NCBI GenBank assembly: GCA_001766825.1 | Contig: LYOR01000008.1 | Coordinates: 1-50,532 of the forward strand | Source of the DNA: Candidatus Syntropharchaeum butanivorans | GTDB taxonomy: Archaea > Halobacteriota > Syntropharchaeia > Syntropharchaeales > Syntropharchaeaceae | Length of the DNA: 50,532 bases | Direction: 5' to 3' | Part shown: positions 1-9,645 of the stretch, in pieces | Numbering within the stretch: the first letter of the stretch is position 1 | Layout: the number at the start of each line of letters is the position of its first letter | Notes under the pieces: generated by a model | What the model was told of the DNA's origin: nothing | Seen by the model: the letters and a program-made list of their open reading frames with translations, nothing else | Databases searched by the model: none | Program-made: the position numbers and the translations under genes

Positions 1-667
1 AACGCTCAACGGCATCTTTTATGTCCTTACAACAGGATGTAAATGGATGGATATGCCAGGAGAATATGGATCTTATGTCACCGCATGGAGAAGGTTCAGA
101 AGATGGCAGGAAGAGGGTGTGTGGGATATAATTCTCCAGACACTGCGAGATAGAGCACACCAGGCTGGCCTTATCTCTCTCGAGTCTGTCTCGGTCGATA
201 GTAAGACAATCCCGGCCAAAAAAGGGGCGAATGTGTGGGTTACAATGGGCACAAGATGATAAAAGGGATGAAGATCCATGTTGCAGTCAGTAAGGAAGGG
301 GTCCCATTGAGCATCGAGATAAGTGCTGCAAATGACCATGACAGCCTTTATTTCATAGACCTGATCGATGAGATATCGCTAAAAGGTGAGAAAGGAAGAC
401 CCAGAACGAGACCGGATGAGGTGAATGCAGATCCTGCCTATGATTCAGATGAGATACCTCAGGGGGAGAGGTATAAAGTCAAATATTCCTGTTAATGAAA
501 GAAACAGGAAGTTTCCTAAGCGGGGAAGACCAACAAGGCTGGATAAGGATGGTTATATGAGAAACAGGAGTGCAGTGGAGCGATTTAACGCCTGGATTGA
601 GTCATTCAAGTCAATACTGGTGAGGTTCGAGCGGCTGGCGGTGTGCTTCATGGCGGCTGTCAAGTAG
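1..667 (+). pseudogene. IS5-type DDE transposase remnant, two frameshifts, 5' end outside window
   Basis: A transposase reading frame enters from the left edge of the window (frame 2, in frame from base 2) and keeps the first DDE block, VSVDSKTIPAKKG, near 190-225. Homology then moves to frame 1 at about 225-240 (GYNGHKMIKGMKIHVAVSKEG, then NADPAYDSDE near 425-450) and back to frame 2 at about 455-465 (RGRGIKSNIPVNERN, then the C-terminal RSAVERFNAWIESFKS block containing the last acidic residue). The block order fits IS5-family transposases. The two shifts and an immediate TAG at 665-667 mean no functional enzyme is made. The left inverted repeat lies outside the window and no right end could be identified with confidence. 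Confidence 0.85.
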
Positions 668-876
668 GCTTTTCCAAAAGCCCACACGGTATGAACTTTT
701 ACAAAGTTCATCCTCAAATGTCCAACATTCCGCTACGCTCCAGCTGGACTTCCAGCCTTCGGCTGGAAGACTCGCTCGAAAAGCGTAGTCCTACCGCAGG
801 TAGGACGAGTCCGATCGAAGATCGGACGCAGGGGTAGAGGGGATGCAATCCCCCTTATGAGGCGGATGCGCCTCAT
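667..876. repeat. cluster of short perfect hairpins, mostly with 3-nt loops
   Basis: Six perfect inverted repeats lie within 210 bases just after the transposase remnant, with different stem sequences. They are 667-673/676-682 (7 bp, 2-nt gap), 691-699/703-711 (9 bp, loop TAC), 749-757/761-769 (9 bp, loop TTC), 788-795/799-806 (8 bp, loop GCA), 809-816/820-827 (8 bp, loop GAA) and 839-844/848-853 (6 bp, loop GCA). A seventh, 857-864/869-876, has 8 bp and loop GATG. A 10-base palindrome lies at 739-748. A longer-range 7-bp pairing joins 733-739 with 782-788, and 884-891 can pair with 952-959. There is no ORF worth naming. The role is unknown: it could be mobile-element DNA, a structured RNA, or a site active as single-stranded DNA. 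Confidence 0.75.
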
Positions 877-1070
877 TATGTATAAGGATGGTGCTGAGGG
901 TTTTGAAATGAGTTCTATACAAACCTGAACGGGTATTTTGCATATTTACACCCATCCTTTTTCTCAAATTCTGAAAGTACACCATAAAAACCTATAAAAT
1001 TCAATTCCAGGCGAAATAAAGTCGAAAAAAATTGTATAGAAGCTTATATAACAGTTTTATGGTGGAAAAA

Positions 1071-1262
1071 ATGAATATGCCATTAATAACAGATGAGAAA
1101 GACCCAAAATGAGTATTATTAGGAAAAATACTCAGGATTGTCAGTTCACGGAGAGTCAAGCAGGAGATGGCAAAGCAGGGTATATCACCGGTTAACCTGG
1201 CTGGGGCGATGTTTAAAATCGTCCTGATAGCCATCTTCTTTTCCGTGGATATTTCCTATGGG
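1071..1262 (+). pseudogene. IS4-type transposase N-terminal remnant with in-frame TGA
   Basis: From the ATG at 1071 the frame reads MNMPLITDEKDPK, meets TGA at 1110-1112, then continues in the same frame with VLLGKILRIVSSRRVKQEM and AGAMFKIVLIAIFFSVDISY. This resembles the N-terminus of IS4-type transposases common in methanogen genomes, in which a hydrophobic stretch ending in V-D-V/I-S-Y is conserved. Similarity fades after about 1262, although the frame stays open to 1391 without recognisable transposase blocks. The stop codon and missing catalytic core mark it as dead. An AT-rich TATA-like stretch (TTATATAA near 1044-1051) lies upstream. Confidence 0.6.
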
Positions 1263-1546
1263 GATCAGCGTCTACCGATTCTCGAGCATAATCGTGGATT
1301 CAGTCAAAAAATTCATCTTTTTGCATCTACTTCTGGTAGGGATGGTGGTTTCGCTGGGGTTAACTCAAAAGGGGTTACAGGGGATTGTTGAGTGGTAGGG
1401 GAGGAGGGGGCTAAACCACTTTAATTGGAAGAAAATTACTTCAGGATGCACTTTTTGGGAATGGAATTTTTCAGGATCTGTTAATGGACACAAGGAGGTT
1501 GATGTAACTGGTTCGATGTTGGGACTAAAAGGAAAGGATGTACCCC
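1263..1546. other. no recognisable gene
   Basis: This stretch lies between the transposase remnant and the 3' end of the minus-strand transglutaminase-like gene. It contains only a short unconvincing open frame and G-rich runs around 1390-1410. No tRNA, terminator or repeat was recognised. It is probably insertion-sequence debris. Confidence 0.4.
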
Positions 1547-2788
1547 TCACCAATAAATCTTAATCTCTGTAACGATGCCCAAAGGTTCCCAGGGACATCC
1601 TAACTCCTCTTCCAATCTATCTAATTCTTCTTTCTGTCGTTGTAGCTTCTCATATTGTAAGTCCAGCTCTTTTTCAGTACGTTTCAGTTCATTGTACATC
1701 TTGTTGAGCCTCTCATATTCAGTAGGGTCATCAATGACAGTTCTGCCACCCAACACCTCTTCATATGCCTTGAGGTCCATCTCGTATGCCTCAACGGCTC
1801 TGTTATACTTCTCTACTTCGATATTATACGCATCAAGTTTCTTTTCATATCCATTCCACTTCTTTGTATAATCCTCATAGAACCAATACCCCGAAGAAGT
1901 GGCTTTATCAATGCTTATCAAGCCGTATTCTTTTCCTATCGTGATATAAGCGATCTTGTCATAGTCACACTCAGCATTCGGTATAATATTTACAGTATCA
2001 CTAACACTTGCCATTACAAGTGGCAAAAATCCCTCACCGGTGCAATCCACATAAACCAGCCCCCTATCTGTCGTATTAAAGGCGTTGAGTGCATGACCCG
2101 GCCCCTCGGCAAAATCTACCGAGACCCATGCCGCCCTAATACCTGATGCTTCGGCATTGTTGTGGAGCACCTCAGCGTAATCTGCACAGACGAATGAACT
2201 ATACGAATAAGTGTACTCATCAGTAGTGTCATTCTTCAAAAAGGAAAGTAGCTCATCCCATGTTGGGTCGGTAGCGTTTTTGTAGTTGATTAGGCAGACT
2301 TGTTTCCCTGATGCCTTTGAGTAGGGGATACATTCAGTGTAATATGGAAGATTGCTCTCAGAACGATTTAACAAAGTAGTTACAGCATCGGAGGAAGGAA
2401 CAAGATCGCTGGTATCGATGTTTGCCTCCTCACTTAAATCAAAGCCAAAAAAAGCGTTTATTAAGAATCCTATGATACAGATAATCACTATAAGTTTAAC
2501 TATGCCCCAAACAAACTGAAAAATATTTGATATGACCTTTTTAACCGTATTTTTAAATTTATAACTGAAAGGAAGTTTATAAGACCCATCCTTTTTAATC
2601 TTCAAATCCTTAAACTGAGTTTTATGACTCCTAAAACACGCCATAGCCGCTTCTTTGGTTGAATATGTTCTACCACATTTGATACAGCTAAATCTTCCAT
2701 TATCAGACTCCTGCGTATTAGATTTAAAGTTCCTACTTCTCGTAGAGTTATAATCCCTTCTCATGTAATCTCGCTCTGCAAGACCCAC
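1547..2788 (-). CDS. zinc finger / membrane / transglutaminase-like / coiled-coil protein
   Basis: The 413-residue protein has four visible parts. Residues 35-55 form a C-x2-C-x12-C-x3-H finger (C35, C38, C51, H55). Residues 88-113 are one hydrophobic membrane segment. Residues 195-250 resemble a transglutaminase-like cysteine peptidase core with a candidate triad C201, H232 and D248 (FVCADYAEVLH, PGHALNAF, LVYVDCT). Residues 305-397 are a charged heptad-rich coiled coil. The basic N-terminus suggests the finger is cytoplasmic and the catalytic domain outside. The start is GTG at 2788 with an AAGGAGG-type site about 10 nt upstream; Met9 at 2764 is the alternative. It sits between insertion-sequence debris and polC, so it may be recently acquired. 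Substrate and role are unknown; a peptidase, amidase or non-catalytic role are all possible. Confidence 0.75.
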   Translation of the reverse strand: MGLAERDYMRRDYNSTRSRNFKSNTQESDNGRFSCIKCGRTYSTKEAAMACFRSHKTQFKDLKIKKDGSYKLPFSYKFKNTVKKVISNIFQFVWGIVKLIVIICIIGFLINAFFGFDLSEEANIDTSDLVPSSDAVTTLLNRSESNLPYYTECIPYSKASGKQVCLINYKNATDPTWDELLSFLKNDTTDEYTYSYSSFVCADYAEVLHNNAEASGIRAAWVSVDFAEGPGHALNAFNTTDRGLVYVDCTGEGFLPLVMASVSDTVNIIPNAECDYDKIAYITIGKEYGLISIDKATSSGYWFYEDYTKKWNGYEKKLDAYNIEVEKYNRAVEAYEMDLKAYEEVLGGRTVIDDPTEYERLNKMYNELKRTEKELDLQYEKLQRQKEELDRLEEELGCPWEPLGIVTEIKIYW

Positions 2789-2915
2789 TGGATAACATCC
2801 TCCTTCATTCTTTTTTTTTTGTTACTCATCTCTCTTGAAGTTTTACCATCTACGTCCGCTTTTCAGACATCATCCCATCTTTTTCTCCACATCCCTCCAA
2901 CACTATTCTGTACCA

Positions 2916-5900
2916 TCACATAAAATCCACAAGCTCCATCTGCCTTTTATCCCCTCCATCAAAGATTGATGCAACCTCTTCCTCAATTATCTCAAGCCGC
3001 CTTCGGGTGTAGCTCGCAAGGTCAAACTCACTCGCGATCTTGAGAGAGGTCTCAAGGTACTTTCTCACCGACCCCTCGTGGACTGTGAGAACGAGCCTGT
3101 TCCCACACCGGGTGCAGCTTCCCGTAAGTGGCACCCGTCTATACTTTGAGTTGCACTTGCTGCACCTTACAGTCTGGGTCCCGAACGCTCTGAGGTTCCC
3201 CCTCAGATCCCTTATGAAGTGCGTATTTATGATCCGCTCTGCAACATCCCGTGCATCCACCGCCCGAATCTTCTTTGCAAGCTCAAGCTGGGCCTTCATC
3301 TTGTCGATCATCGTCTCAAGGGTCTTGTAGGAGCTTACACGAGGTCCAAGTGAGATATCAGAGACATCATGCGTGAAGCGGAAGCCTGAGCACTCCATAT
3401 CTCCCCCGAGCCTGCTCTCAACCGTCTCGATGAGTGGTTTAACGTCTTTTGGGTTTGTATAGCTCAGTGTAGCCTCATAAAACTCGAGTGGATATCTATC
3501 ACAGATATCGATGTTATGTGCCTCACTATCGATCTCACGAGGGTTGATCTGGGTTGTCAGCACGAGCGGGGCATCCATCCTCCCGCCCCTCCGATCCGGA
3601 AGGTATGACCTTGAGAAGTTGATCAGCCCATCCATCAAGAGCATGACACAGTCCTCATCGCCATCACAGTTTCTCCGCTTTGCAGCATGGAAGAAAGGAT
3701 GGGCATAGCAGACAGAGGTCGACGTAAAACCGATGATCCTGCCGAGAACCCCTGCAGAGGTATGTGGAGCAAGCCCAATTACAAGGACCCCGATCAGATC
3801 ATCGAGGCTCTTGGCACGGTAGTAAGGTGGGAGGTCATAGAACTTCACGAGAAGATCATCGATGAATTGTGAGACCCTGAGGAGATACTCTCCTGCATCC
3901 TTTGAGAGGATGATATCCTGTACTGCAAGCTCAACGATCTCCTCTGGATCTGATACATCATATCCAAGATCCCTTAGCCTTGAAACATCGACATTCACCT
4001 CTGATGGTTTGAAATGTGTGAGTGGCATATCTGTGAGATCGTACCGCGTCGTCCCATCCTTGAAGAGGGATAGATCATGTTTTGCCCGAAGAATTCCCTT
4101 CTCAATCGGTTCAGGAATCTTATCACGGGACATCAAGGCCTTTATACCTTTCAAAAGCTTAAGTTCACGCTCATTGAGCCTTTTTAGCGCCTCTGTGTAT
4201 AGCTTCCTGATATCAACCGACCAGATCCTTGATGGCTTAACCCAACCTCCGCATCGCTTACACCTCCCATCCTCCTCCCCGATCCTCCCACAAGCCTGAC
4301 ACACGTATCTCCGGGATGTCCTCCCTCCGCACGCACAGTGAGAGAGATATGTCTCCTTACCACATCGATCGCAGACCCTCACCGCAAGCTCAACCTCGAT
4401 CACCCCCTGAGAGGAGGCTGTGATGAGAGACCGTGTGCTCCCCCCTGCATCACCCACCGGAAAGAGGACATGGACAGGAGGCTTCATCTCCCGCCTTCTG
4501 GATTTCTCAGGCCTTCCCATTCTGCAGCCTAATCTGCTTGGTGCTCTCTCACGAATCCTGATGCCGGAAAGCCTTGAAACTGCATCTATTACACGCTCTC
4601 CCTCGACCCTTTCCCACTCACCCCCAACCTCATCGATCCCGAGTGTCGCAAGCAGGATGCGCGCATCATCGATCACAAGAAGATCCTTCTCAACCCGGTG
4701 GGGGACCAGAAGCCGCTCAAGGATGTCCTTGAGGTGTGAGTCAAACCTCAGATAGAGCGTCTCACCCTCAAGCCTCCCCCTGACAACCGCAGATCCAAGA
4801 AGATTAAGCTCCTCCATGCTTATATCGTGCCAGAGATACGTGTAATCCGGGTGAAGCGGCACATTGAGCTCCCTCGAAATCCTGATGGCAGTTTCAGGGT
4901 TGAGATCCCTGATCTCTGTGGGATCTCCCCCGGCCCTCATCACCTCAAGCTCCCACCACTCGGGTGTGTAGCCTGCAGGGATGAGTGGATGGTTGTTCTC
5001 AAGGAAGTCACCGTAGTTTATCAGGACCTCCCCGAGATCGACGATCCGCTCGATCATCGGTTTAAGCCTCCTCGCCTCCTCGATAGAGTTGATCTTAACA
5101 AGCTCCCCGGACTTCAGCACCACGCTTGGTCCCTCGATCGTATCAACCGGGGCGATACCTGCAGCCTTACCCGGGAGTTCGACCTTCATCTGGGTCCCGG
5201 GTGCGAGAAAGTCCTCGAGCACGATCATTGTTGCAGGATGGACCCCGCATGTTGCAAGTCCCAGATTTCTCGCCCTTCCGTACCTGATCCTGAAACCGCC
5301 GGGGCGGGAAGGGTGAGAGAATACAGGGCGGCCTGCGATGATATCACTCAAAAACTTCTTTGATGAGGCGTTTTTTCCATCAGCAGATCCTGTTGTCCTG
5401 TTTTTTATCAGCTCATCAAGCCACCCCCATCCATCTATCCCGAGAGTCTCAACATACTTCTTTATCTTCGGGGCCTTCAACGCCACGCCCTCTGCAATTA
5501 CAAGTGCCATACCACCTCTTACCCTTGATGTTGCGACTCGTTCAAGGTTATGGTACCCTTCCACCTCAATGTCCTCTGTCGGCTCACCATCAATGCAGAC
5601 CGGGCAGTTCTCAACGATCATCCTGATCTCACCGTCTGACGGCGTGTACTGGAGGTTTGCAACCCTTCGATAGAGGTGTATCTCGGCCACATACCGTTCA
5701 ATCTCCTCTTTTCTTGGTTTATACACTGAAAAACCAAGTTTCCTCCTGACATAATCCGCAACAAGAACTGAAAGAGCCTGTGCCGTTCCCCCTGCGCTTC
5801 TTATTGGCCCTGCGTAGTATACCTTTATGTACGTCGAGCCATCATCGTTTCTACCCTCCTCAACCTGGGATATCCCCTCAATCGGAGCTGCAACTACACC

Positions 5901-6224
5901 CTCTGTGAGTATCGCGGTGGCAGATCTGATTGCCATCTCAACGATCTCAACCCTTGAGCTGAACCTCCCGAACCTCCCCTCTGCAAGATCAAGCCCCACC
6001 CTAAGCGCGATCTCCTCCCTCGATGACAGCTCCCGGTCAAGCTTCCTGATGCGATCAGCAATCCCCTCGATCCCGAGAAGGTTCTCAACTCTCTCTGCAA
6101 GATCTTTTGCAAGCGGTATCTCGACCTCATCCTCTGGATCGTATCCCCTGCTCCTTGCCTCATTTGCAAGGGCAATCGCTTTGATGAGCTCCTCATTGAG
6201 CCGGTTGAAGTAATCCTTAATCAT
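2916..6224 (-). CDS. polC: DNA polymerase D (Pol II) large subunit DP2
   Basis: This is the catalytic subunit of the archaeal replicative family D polymerase, which works with the small exonuclease subunit DP1 (not in this window). The N-terminal region carries the conserved DP2 blocks such as [19 protein letters not shown]. Two zinc-ribbon clusters lie in the middle ([22 protein letters not shown]...CKRCGG). The catalytic NCDGDEDC motif lies near residue 850, and a four-Cys zinc module lies near the C-terminus. The last residues, RQMELVDFM, resemble a PIP box for PCNA binding. At about 1100 residues it has the usual length and no intein. The ATG at 6224 ([11 protein letters not shown]) is preferred over the TTG at 6233 because a GAGAGG lies about 9 nt upstream. 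It overlaps the stop of the thymidylate synthase gene by 8 nt. Confidence 0.96.
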   Translation of the reverse strand: MIKDYFNRLNEELIKAIALANEARSRGYDPEDEVEIPLAKDLAERVENLLGIEGIADRIRKLDRELSSREEIALRVGLDLAEGRFGRFSSRVEIVEMAIRSATAILTEGVVAAPIEGISQVEEGRNDDGSTYIKVYYAGPIRSAGGTAQALSVLVADYVRRKLGFSVYKPRKEEIERYVAEIHLYRRVANLQYTPSDGEIRMIVENCPVCIDGEPTEDIEVEGYHNLERVATSRVRGGMALVIAEGVALKAPKIKKYVETLGIDGWGWLDELIKNRTTGSADGKNASSKKFLSDIIAGRPVFSHPSRPGGFRIRYGRARNLGLATCGVHPATMIVLEDFLAPGTQMKVELPGKAAGIAPVDTIEGPSVVLKSGELVKINSIEEARRLKPMIERIVDLGEVLINYGDFLENNHPLIPAGYTPEWWELEVMRAGGDPTEIRDLNPETAIRISRELNVPLHPDYTYLWHDISMEELNLLGSAVVRGRLEGETLYLRFDSHLKDILERLLVPHRVEKDLLVIDDARILLATLGIDEVGGEWERVEGERVIDAVSRLSGIRIRERAPSRLGCRMGRPEKSRRREMKPPVHVLFPVGDAGGSTRSLITASSQGVIEVELAVRVCDRCGKETYLSHCACGGRTSRRYVCQACGRIGEEDGRCKRCGGWVKPSRIWSVDIRKLYTEALKRLNERELKLLKGIKALMSRDKIPEPIEKGILRAKHDLSLFKDGTTRYDLTDMPLTHFKPSEVNVDVSRLRDLGYDVSDPEEIVELAVQDIILSKDAGEYLLRVSQFIDDLLVKFYDLPPYYRAKSLDDLIGVLVIGLAPHTSAGVLGRIIGFTSTSVCYAHPFFHAAKRRNCDGDEDCVMLLMDGLINFSRSYLPDRRGGRMDAPLVLTTQINPREIDSEAHNIDICDRYPLEFYEATLSYTNPKDVKPLIETVESRLGGDMECSGFRFTHDVSDISLGPRVSSYKTLETMIDKMKAQLELAKKIRAVDARDVAERIINTHFIRDLRGNLRAFGTQTVRCSKCNSKYRRVPLTGSCTRCGNRLVLTVHEGSVRKYLETSLKIASEFDLASYTRRRLEIIEEEVASIFDGGDKRQMELVDFM

Positions 6225-7560
6225 CAAGACCAAGCCTCTCTCTCAGTGTCGGCATCTCAGGCCTTAAGATCTTCTCAACCGCATCCCATGAATCCTGGTA
6301 GATGTGCATATTGCAGGCAAGAAGTGTCATCCTGCAGTTCTTGAACCCGGTCTCCCGGGCCACCCATTCAAGTAACCGCGCAAATCCATACTGGTTTGCG
6401 TGGGTTGCACCAAAAGCATCGTTCGAGCGCATGAACAGCGTTAGCCCGAGGGTCTCATCATCGAGTGCCTGGAATACATACGCCCGCAGGCAGGCAGGCT
6501 CATCAAGAAGAATGTCCCAGGGCCGCGATATTATAACAGCAGCCCGTCTCGTCCATCGATCACTCTTCAACCGTCTTATAACAGCGGAAAGCTGATCAAC
6601 CACCCCGCGTTTGAACCATTTCGGATCATCAGGATCCCCCCTTGCACGGGATGCGTACGTGTACACCTCTCCGTCCTCAATCCTCACCTCAGGTATCCCG
6701 ATGATGTATCGTGCTGCGTACTCCTCCCCATATATCCGGGTGAAAGGTGCCATATCATCGATCATATCCTCTAAGGGGTTCTCGATATCAATGAGCACCC
6801 GATGCCCAAACTTAGCTTTCCCCTGCCTCTCAAATATCTCCCCCCACTGGGTTGCATCCTCAAACCCCTCACTGTAAACATACTCGAGTGTCTCTCTCCA
6901 TCCCATCGGGATCGTCTTCGCTCGTATGAGCCTTGCATGCCTGCCTGGTAGAGCCTCATCAACCTCCCTGATTTTTCCTACCTCATCCTCATCCCTCAGA
7001 TAGAGATGTGCGTTCACGATCATAAGGGCGATCGTACCAGGGGAAAGCCCGGTACTCTCCGCAATCCTTTGCTGGACACTCGCAAGCCAGAGGAGATTCA
7101 AATTAAGGTAATTGTAGGTGTCAATACTCCTTGCAAAACCCGTGATGTGCACTTTACCCTCAATTCCCTGAAGATAGACCTCCATCAGTGAAGGTGGCAT
7201 CCCTCCTTCCAGATCCCAGGGTCTCCCGATCGAATATGAAAACCTCCTGGTGTAGGGGTATCTTTCAAGGAGTTTTGACCCGTGTGCTGTCTGATCAACC
7301 GGTTCATGCATCCGGTTCTCATACGTCGTCTCTCCATCATCGAGAATTACCCATGCTGAATCTGGATCGTCCACCTGTGGAAATCTGTTAGGTGCATATT
7401 GTGATAGCTTTGGTTTGGGCGAGTCTATTACAAGAAGAACGTTTGGAAGAAACCTGGTATCTCCCCGCACGGATCTCCGGATTACTCCATGAGAGAGCAC
7501 TCGCTTGTTCACGATCTCATAGGCGTCTGCTATATCTTTTGCAAAAATGATCTCTGTCAA
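6217..7560 (-). CDS. tandem (double-length) thymidylate synthase homologue
   Basis: The 447-residue protein contains two consecutive ThyA-like halves. Each has a TRR-x6-RPWD element, then a beta-strand block and a helix ending in an N-x-H-x-Y motif. These are [13 protein letters not shown]...RSIDTYNYL...NAHLYLRD in copy 1 and [13 protein letters not shown]...[15 protein letters not shown]...NMHIYQDSW in copy 2. The catalytic cysteine is present only in copy 2 (C357 in [11 protein letters not shown]); the aligned residue in copy 1 is Ser (about S124). Thymidylate synthases methylate dUMP to dTMP as homodimers sharing Arg residues across the interface, so this may be an internal pseudodimer with one active site. 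The start is TTG at 7560, sharing bases with the upstream TGA stop; the frame stays open further upstream inside the signal peptidase gene. A dCMP hydroxymethylase-like activity is an alternative. Confidence 0.8.
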   Translation of the reverse strand: MTEIIFAKDIADAYEIVNKRVLSHGVIRRSVRGDTRFLPNVLLVIDSPKPKLSQYAPNRFPQVDDPDSAWVILDDGETTYENRMHEPVDQTAHGSKLLERYPYTRRFSYSIGRPWDLEGGMPPSLMEVYLQGIEGKVHITGFARSIDTYNYLNLNLLWLASVQQRIAESTGLSPGTIALMIVNAHLYLRDEDEVGKIREVDEALPGRHARLIRAKTIPMGWRETLEYVYSEGFEDATQWGEIFERQGKAKFGHRVLIDIENPLEDMIDDMAPFTRIYGEEYAARYIIGIPEVRIEDGEVYTYASRARGDPDDPKWFKRGVVDQLSAVIRRLKSDRWTRRAAVIISRPWDILLDEPACLRAYVFQALDDETLGLTLFMRSNDAFGATHANQYGFARLLEWVARETGFKNCRMTLLACNMHIYQDSWDAVEKILRPEMPTLRERLGLDD

Positions 7561-8300
7561 CCCGTTCTTCCCCCCATCTCCCTTGCAGTCAGGAGTATAT
7601 AACCGGCAACAGCAATTATGCAGAGGACATATCCCCATGCTTTCACAACGTTGAGAAGGTTCTCGATGAATGTATATTCACTCCCATACCTCCCAACCCG
7701 CAGTTCCTTCTTCGTGTAGTCAAGGATAAAGTAGTCACCAACGTCCTTGATCACAACCGGTTTACCACCGAGAATCACCGCTTTAGCGAGAACGTCATCT
7801 TCTGTCAGCACCCATGGGTCAGGCACCCCCACTGCATCACCCATCGTCCGTATCCTTCCGCCTTCAATCGAGACAACCCGGTGGGTGTAGGGAGTGAGAC
7901 TCTCCCGGGGCCTGAAGAGGATGATATCCCCGACCTTGACATCCTTATCGATTGCCTGCATCAGGAGAAGGTCCCCCCTCTCGAACGTAGGGCTCATACT
8001 CCCTGATGTGACCACAGTAAAGAAGATGAGGTGGAACAGGAGGGCAGAGACGACAAGCGAGAATAACGTAAGTGTCACAACCGTCCCGAGTATCGTGGGA
8101 GCTTCGAGTCCAAGCACTTCCCGGTACTCATACATCCTCATCCTGAACCGCTCCTTCCGTGCATTACTCCTCCTCATCTCATAGATTTTAAGAAGAAGTG
8201 CCGGAAGGAGATTGCTTTTTCCGGTCTTTGAGCAGTATAGAAGGTAGAAGAATACTCCTGTAAGGAGTGAAATGAGTGATGCCGTGATGTAGGGGTTCAT
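7557..8300 (-). CDS. signal peptidase I, archaeal/ER type (S26B)
   Basis: This 247-residue membrane protease removes Sec signal peptides. There is an N-terminal membrane segment (about 1-22), a basic linker, a second segment (about 70-95) and then the catalytic domain. The serine motif TSGSMSPTFERGD places the nucleophile at S101. The general-base position is His (YTHRVVS, H140) instead of the bacterial Lys, as in archaeal and ER enzymes, and a conserved acidic residue follows in MGDA (D155). A further hydrophobic segment lies at about 218-238. Its ATG overlaps the agmatinase stop as ATGA, and its TGA overlaps the next gene's TTG start, so it is translationally coupled within a minus-strand operon. 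Confidence 0.93.
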   Translation of the reverse strand: MNPYITASLISLLTGVFFYLLYCSKTGKSNLLPALLLKIYEMRRSNARKERFRMRMYEYREVLGLEAPTILGTVVTLTLFSLVVSALLFHLIFFTVVTSGSMSPTFERGDLLLMQAIDKDVKVGDIILFRPRESLTPYTHRVVSIEGGRIRTMGDAVGVPDPWVLTEDDVLAKAVILGGKPVVIKDVGDYFILDYTKKELRVGRYGSEYTFIENLLNVVKAWGYVLCIIAVAGYILLTAREMGGRTG

Positions 8301-9151
8301 CGGGTACCACCACCCATGTATGAATGGATAAGATCGATGATAAACCTTGCACCCAGCAATGCTGTGAGTCCCCGGTCGTATGGCGGCGCAATCTCAACGA
8401 TATCAAAGCCAGCAACCCGATCTGCAAGCTTTAGGATTAGCTCTCTCACGAGAGATGGTGTGATACCATACGGCTCGGGGTTTGAGACAGCCGGGGCGTA
8501 TGAGGGATCAAGAACATCCATATCGAGTGAGATGTAAATTCTCTCACCCAATCGGGATCTGAGTTCACCTATAACCTCTTTGACCCCGGATTGAAGATCC
8601 ACAGATGTATAGTACAGTACCCCTTCAGATTCTGCGTACTCAAACTCCTCTTTTGATCCTGATCTTACACCGAGTATGACGAGGTTCTCACTCCCGAGCA
8701 CCTCAGCAATCCGCCTTGACACCGTGGCATGCGAGTTTCTATCTCCTCCGTAAGTATCTCTTAAATCAAGATGTGCATCGAGGATGATGGCGGCATCAAC
8801 CCCTGTTGAAGGCACTGTTAAGGTGCTTATGGTATGCTCCCCTCCAATTACAACAGGGAGCTTGCCATCTCTGAGAATATCTCCTATCACCCCTCCGAGC
8901 ACCCTTTTGAGATCGTTTAGCGGCATGTTTGTATCAAGATCTCCCATATCGCAGATGGGCACATCTGCAAGATCAAGATCATGCTGGTAGCTGTACCATT
9001 CAAGACCCCTGGATGCCTCTCTGATCGCACCAGGTGCAAACCTGCAACCGGTCCTGAAGGATACAGACCTCTCAAGTGGTACCCCGAGGATTACAACATC
9101 TGCCTCCTCGTACTCAGACCTCGCCGGTGCAAATAGTGGTTTTATGTACAC
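8297..9151 (-). CDS. speB: agmatinase-type ureohydrolase
   Basis: This 284-residue arginase/agmatinase-family enzyme would hydrolyse agmatine to putrescine and urea. The binuclear Mn ligand motifs are all present in order: GGEHT (near 104), DAHLDLRD (near 125), SHATV and SLDMDVLDPSYAP (near 208). The last includes the DxD pair, and a C-terminal acidic motif, FDIVEIAPPYD, follows. It starts with GTG at 9151, whose first base is the last base of the aIF5A stop (TAGTG). Being coupled to aIF5A is informative, because putrescine/spermidine supplies the aminobutyl group for hypusine on that factor. Guanidinobutyrase or another ureohydrolase specificity cannot be excluded. Confidence 0.9.
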   Translation of the reverse strand: MYIKPLFAPARSEYEEADVVILGVPLERSVSFRTGCRFAPGAIREASRGLEWYSYQHDLDLADVPICDMGDLDTNMPLNDLKRVLGGVIGDILRDGKLPVVIGGEHTISTLTVPSTGVDAAIILDAHLDLRDTYGGDRNSHATVSRRIAEVLGSENLVILGVRSGSKEEFEYAESEGVLYYTSVDLQSGVKEVIGELRSRLGERIYISLDMDVLDPSYAPAVSNPEPYGITPSLVRELILKLADRVAGFDIVEIAPPYDRGLTALLGARFIIDLIHSYMGGGTR

Positions 9152-9534
9152 TATCTGATCTCGATCTTATACTTCCCCATCGAGGTGATGTATGGTATCT
9201 CTTTCCCGACCTCAATCTTCTCGAGCATATCATCCGTCGTCTCGATCTCGATCGTTGAGTAATCCTCCATGTCCATCAGCTGGACGATGTTCCCTCTCAC
9301 AGAGAGAACCTGACCGGATCTTCTCTCAACAATCGGGACATAGACCTTGGCTGTGACTGGCTGTACGATGGAGCGCTTCTGGTTATCAAAGATCCCCACA
9401 GCGTCTATTCTTGCCTTGGCAGATCCATGCTTACCTGGTTTTGATGTAGAAAGCCCTATAATCACACATGGTTCATCATCAACCATGATGTACTTCCCCT
9501 TCTTCAGGGTCCTAACCTCTGTCTGCTCTTTCAT
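9151..9534 (-). CDS. translation initiation factor aIF5A
   Basis: This 127-residue homologue of eIF5A/EF-P promotes peptide-bond formation and elongation through difficult sequences. The N-terminal SH3-like domain contains the hypusination loop STSKPGKHGSAKAR, where the Lys between Gly and His is the modified residue. The C-terminal OB domain follows. The start is Met at 9534, which has a GGAGAGG site 6 nt upstream; a longer frame upstream runs through the tRNA gene and is not real. The tRNA-Gln gene ends 27 nt upstream, so the two are probably co-transcribed. Confidence 0.95.
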   Translation of the reverse strand: MKEQTEVRTLKKGKYIMVDDEPCVIIGLSTSKPGKHGSAKARIDAVGIFDNQKRSIVQPVTAKVYVPIVERRSGQVLSVRGNIVQLMDMEDYSTIEIETTDDMLEKIEVGKEIPYITSMGKYKIEIR

Positions 9535-9561
9535 CAGTAACCTCTCCAGATAGTTTGGAAA

Positions 9562-9635
9562 TAGTCCCGGGCGGATTCGAACCACCGTCAGCGGGTCCAA
9601 AGCCCACTAGGATTGACCTGCTACCCCACGGGACT
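9562..9635 (-). tRNA. tRNA-Gln (anticodon TTG)
   Basis: A complete cloverleaf reads on the minus strand. A 7-bp acceptor stem starts AGTCCCG and ends CGGGACT, followed by discriminator A. The 5-bp anticodon stem carries loop CTTTGGA (anticodon TTG), and the T arm is GGTGG-TTCGAAT-CCGCC with one G-T pair. CCA is not encoded. It lies 10 nt after mcrD and 27 nt before aIF5A on the same strand, inside an apparent operon, so its processing would separate the two mRNAs. Confidence 0.93.
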
Positions 9636-9645
9636 GAAGATATGA

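Noticed and set aside
667..876. CRISPR array
   Set aside because: The stems are different sequences and there is no repeated unit with regular spacers.
1110..1112. Selenocysteine at the TGA in the IS4-type fragment
   Set aside because: The rest of the transposase core is missing, so simple decay explains the stop.
2811..2820. T10 run as a terminator for polC
   Set aside because: The T-run is on the plus strand; polC is on the minus strand, where it reads as A10.
3862..4299. Plus-strand 145-codon frame inside polC
   Set aside because: It is Ser/Arg-rich with no family similarity, typical of an antisense shadow of a real gene.
9534..9600. Longer aIF5A N-terminus
   Set aside because: The upstream in-frame extension is translated tRNA-Gln sequence; the ATG at 9534 has a good ribosome-binding site.
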